Assembly (NCBI RefSeq): GCF_018139565.1
Contig: NZ_JAGSPK010000002.1
Coordinates: 682,001-746,000 of the forward strand
Origin: Cognatundibacterium rivi
GTDB lineage: Bacteria > Pseudomonadota > Gammaproteobacteria > Burkholderiales > Burkholderiaceae_D
Reading direction: 5' to 3'
Length of the DNA: 64,000 nucleotides
Positions 63,692 through 64,000 of the stretch are shown here, piece after piece. Positions within the stretch are counted from its first letter, which is position 1. Every line of letters starts with the position of its first letter. A program made the translations under genes and the position numbers. Under the pieces are notes generated by a model. That model was given only the letters and a program-made list of their open reading frames with translations. It made no database searches and was not told the origin of the DNA.

Positions 63692-64000
63692 CTAACCCAA
63701 ACTGAGGATCTGACTGGCTTTTGTCGCGTTATTCTCCGCATTCTGCAAAAGACGCATTTGCATTTCAAATTGCCGACCAAGGTTAATCATGGTCACCATC
63801 GATTCCACCACACTGACATTACTGTTTTCCAGCATGCCGCCAGCAACGCCAACGGCAGCATCCGCATCAGCCACAGTGCCATCTTTCGTTTTAAATAAAC
63901 CGTCATCGCCGCGTACCAGATTTTCTTCTGGCGGATTTACCAGCTTTAAGCGACCGATCACTTGCACTGCATTTGGATTTGAGCCTACCGGCACAGTTGA
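63692..64000 (-). CDS. flgF: Flagellar proximal rod protein FlgF, C-terminal part
   Basis: The last 102 codons of a gene that begins beyond the window. VRGDDGLFKTKDG, then GMLENSNVSVVESMVTMINL and GRQFEMQMRLLQNAENN, match the FlgF C-terminus. It precedes flgG with a gap of 72 bp. Confidence 0.92.
   Translation of the reverse strand, partial: STVPVGSNPNAVQVIGRLKLVNPPEENLVRGDDGLFKTKDGTVADADAAVGVAGGMLENSNVSVVESMVTMINLGRQFEMQMRLLQNAENNATKASQILSLG

Noticed and set aside
1-64000. tRNA or rRNA genes, prophage or insertion sequences
   Set aside because: No T-loop-like GTTCGA-type cores with acceptor stems, no rRNA stretches and no transposase or integrase motifs were found on either strand by eye.

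Overview
This 64 kb window looks like chromosomal DNA of a betaproteobacterium, most likely from the family Oxalobacteraceae (Herminiimonas/Janthinobacterium-like). That placement is an inference from housekeeping gene order (dnaX-ybaB-recR, ribB-ribH-nusB, iscRSUA-hscBA-fdx-iscX, thyA-folA, a lysine/arginine decarboxylase-type gene near dcd, flgF-flgL) and from moderate GC content; no rRNA gene was available to confirm it. There is no prophage, transposase, integrase or CRISPR array. The DNA is densely coding and mostly ordinary, with interest concentrated in small operons and intergenic signals.

Layout. 1-7552 (mostly minus strand): a CaiB/BaiF CoA-transferase cut by the window edge, dnaX-ybaB-recR, a potassium-channel-like protein, the 4.5S SRP RNA gene (ffs, easily missed because it is not coding) and ubiD. 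7683-8974 (plus): a membrane-anchored lytic transglycosylase with a strong promoter and a long leader that can fold into a three-way junction. 9026-13569 (minus): aminotransferase, nusB, ribH, ribB with a degenerate RibA domain, and a PhzF-family gene. 13938-15228 (plus): a DUF1272 protein and a DMT exporter. 15342-22841 (minus): thrC, then a four-gene formate/oxalate-type operon (OFA transporter, YdeP-type molybdoenzyme, a 97-residue unknown, fdhD), then an XRE-cupin regulator.

23002-26598 (plus): kbl, an SDR-type threonine dehydrogenase and sdaA, a threonine/serine degradation operon facing the XRE-cupin regulator across a 16-bp perfect palindrome. 26649-29769: a prolyl-oligopeptidase-like protein that has lost its active site, and two small exported proteins. 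29888-33185: an Lrp-type regulator facing a lysine-dehydrogenase-like gene and an aminoadipate-semialdehyde dehydrogenase, a probable lysine degradation unit. 33444-39493: a VF530 protein and the complete isc iron-sulfur assembly operon with a visible IscR box. 39732-47952: an orphan histidine kinase, thyA-folA, a DUF4337 protein, a MipA/OmpV porin-like protein, a large basic amino acid decarboxylase and a PilZ/YcgR-like protein. 48044-51923 (minus): dcd, an XdhC-type protein, a solitary tungstate-binding protein, a DUF1653 protein and a DnaQ-like exonuclease. 52189-56428 (plus): an MFS exporter, an OPT peptide transporter and a small unknown. 56481-64000 (minus): flagellar genes flgL, flgK, flgJ, flgI, flgH, flgG and partial flgF, with a good sigma-28 promoter before flgK.

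The main unexplained signal is a family of five roughly 70-80 bp intergenic elements (near 13.7, 29.8, 33.4, 41.4 and 50.8 kb). Each ends in a 16-17 bp core of the form ATACT-(G/C-rich 6-7)-AGTAT flanked by a GGGGCTTTT-like tract, and carries a partner GGGGGAGTAT motif at the other end. Other notable points are the structured leader before the transglycosylase, an expanded FlgK carrying beta-rich modules also found in FlgL, and a possible winged-helix protein inside the formate operon.
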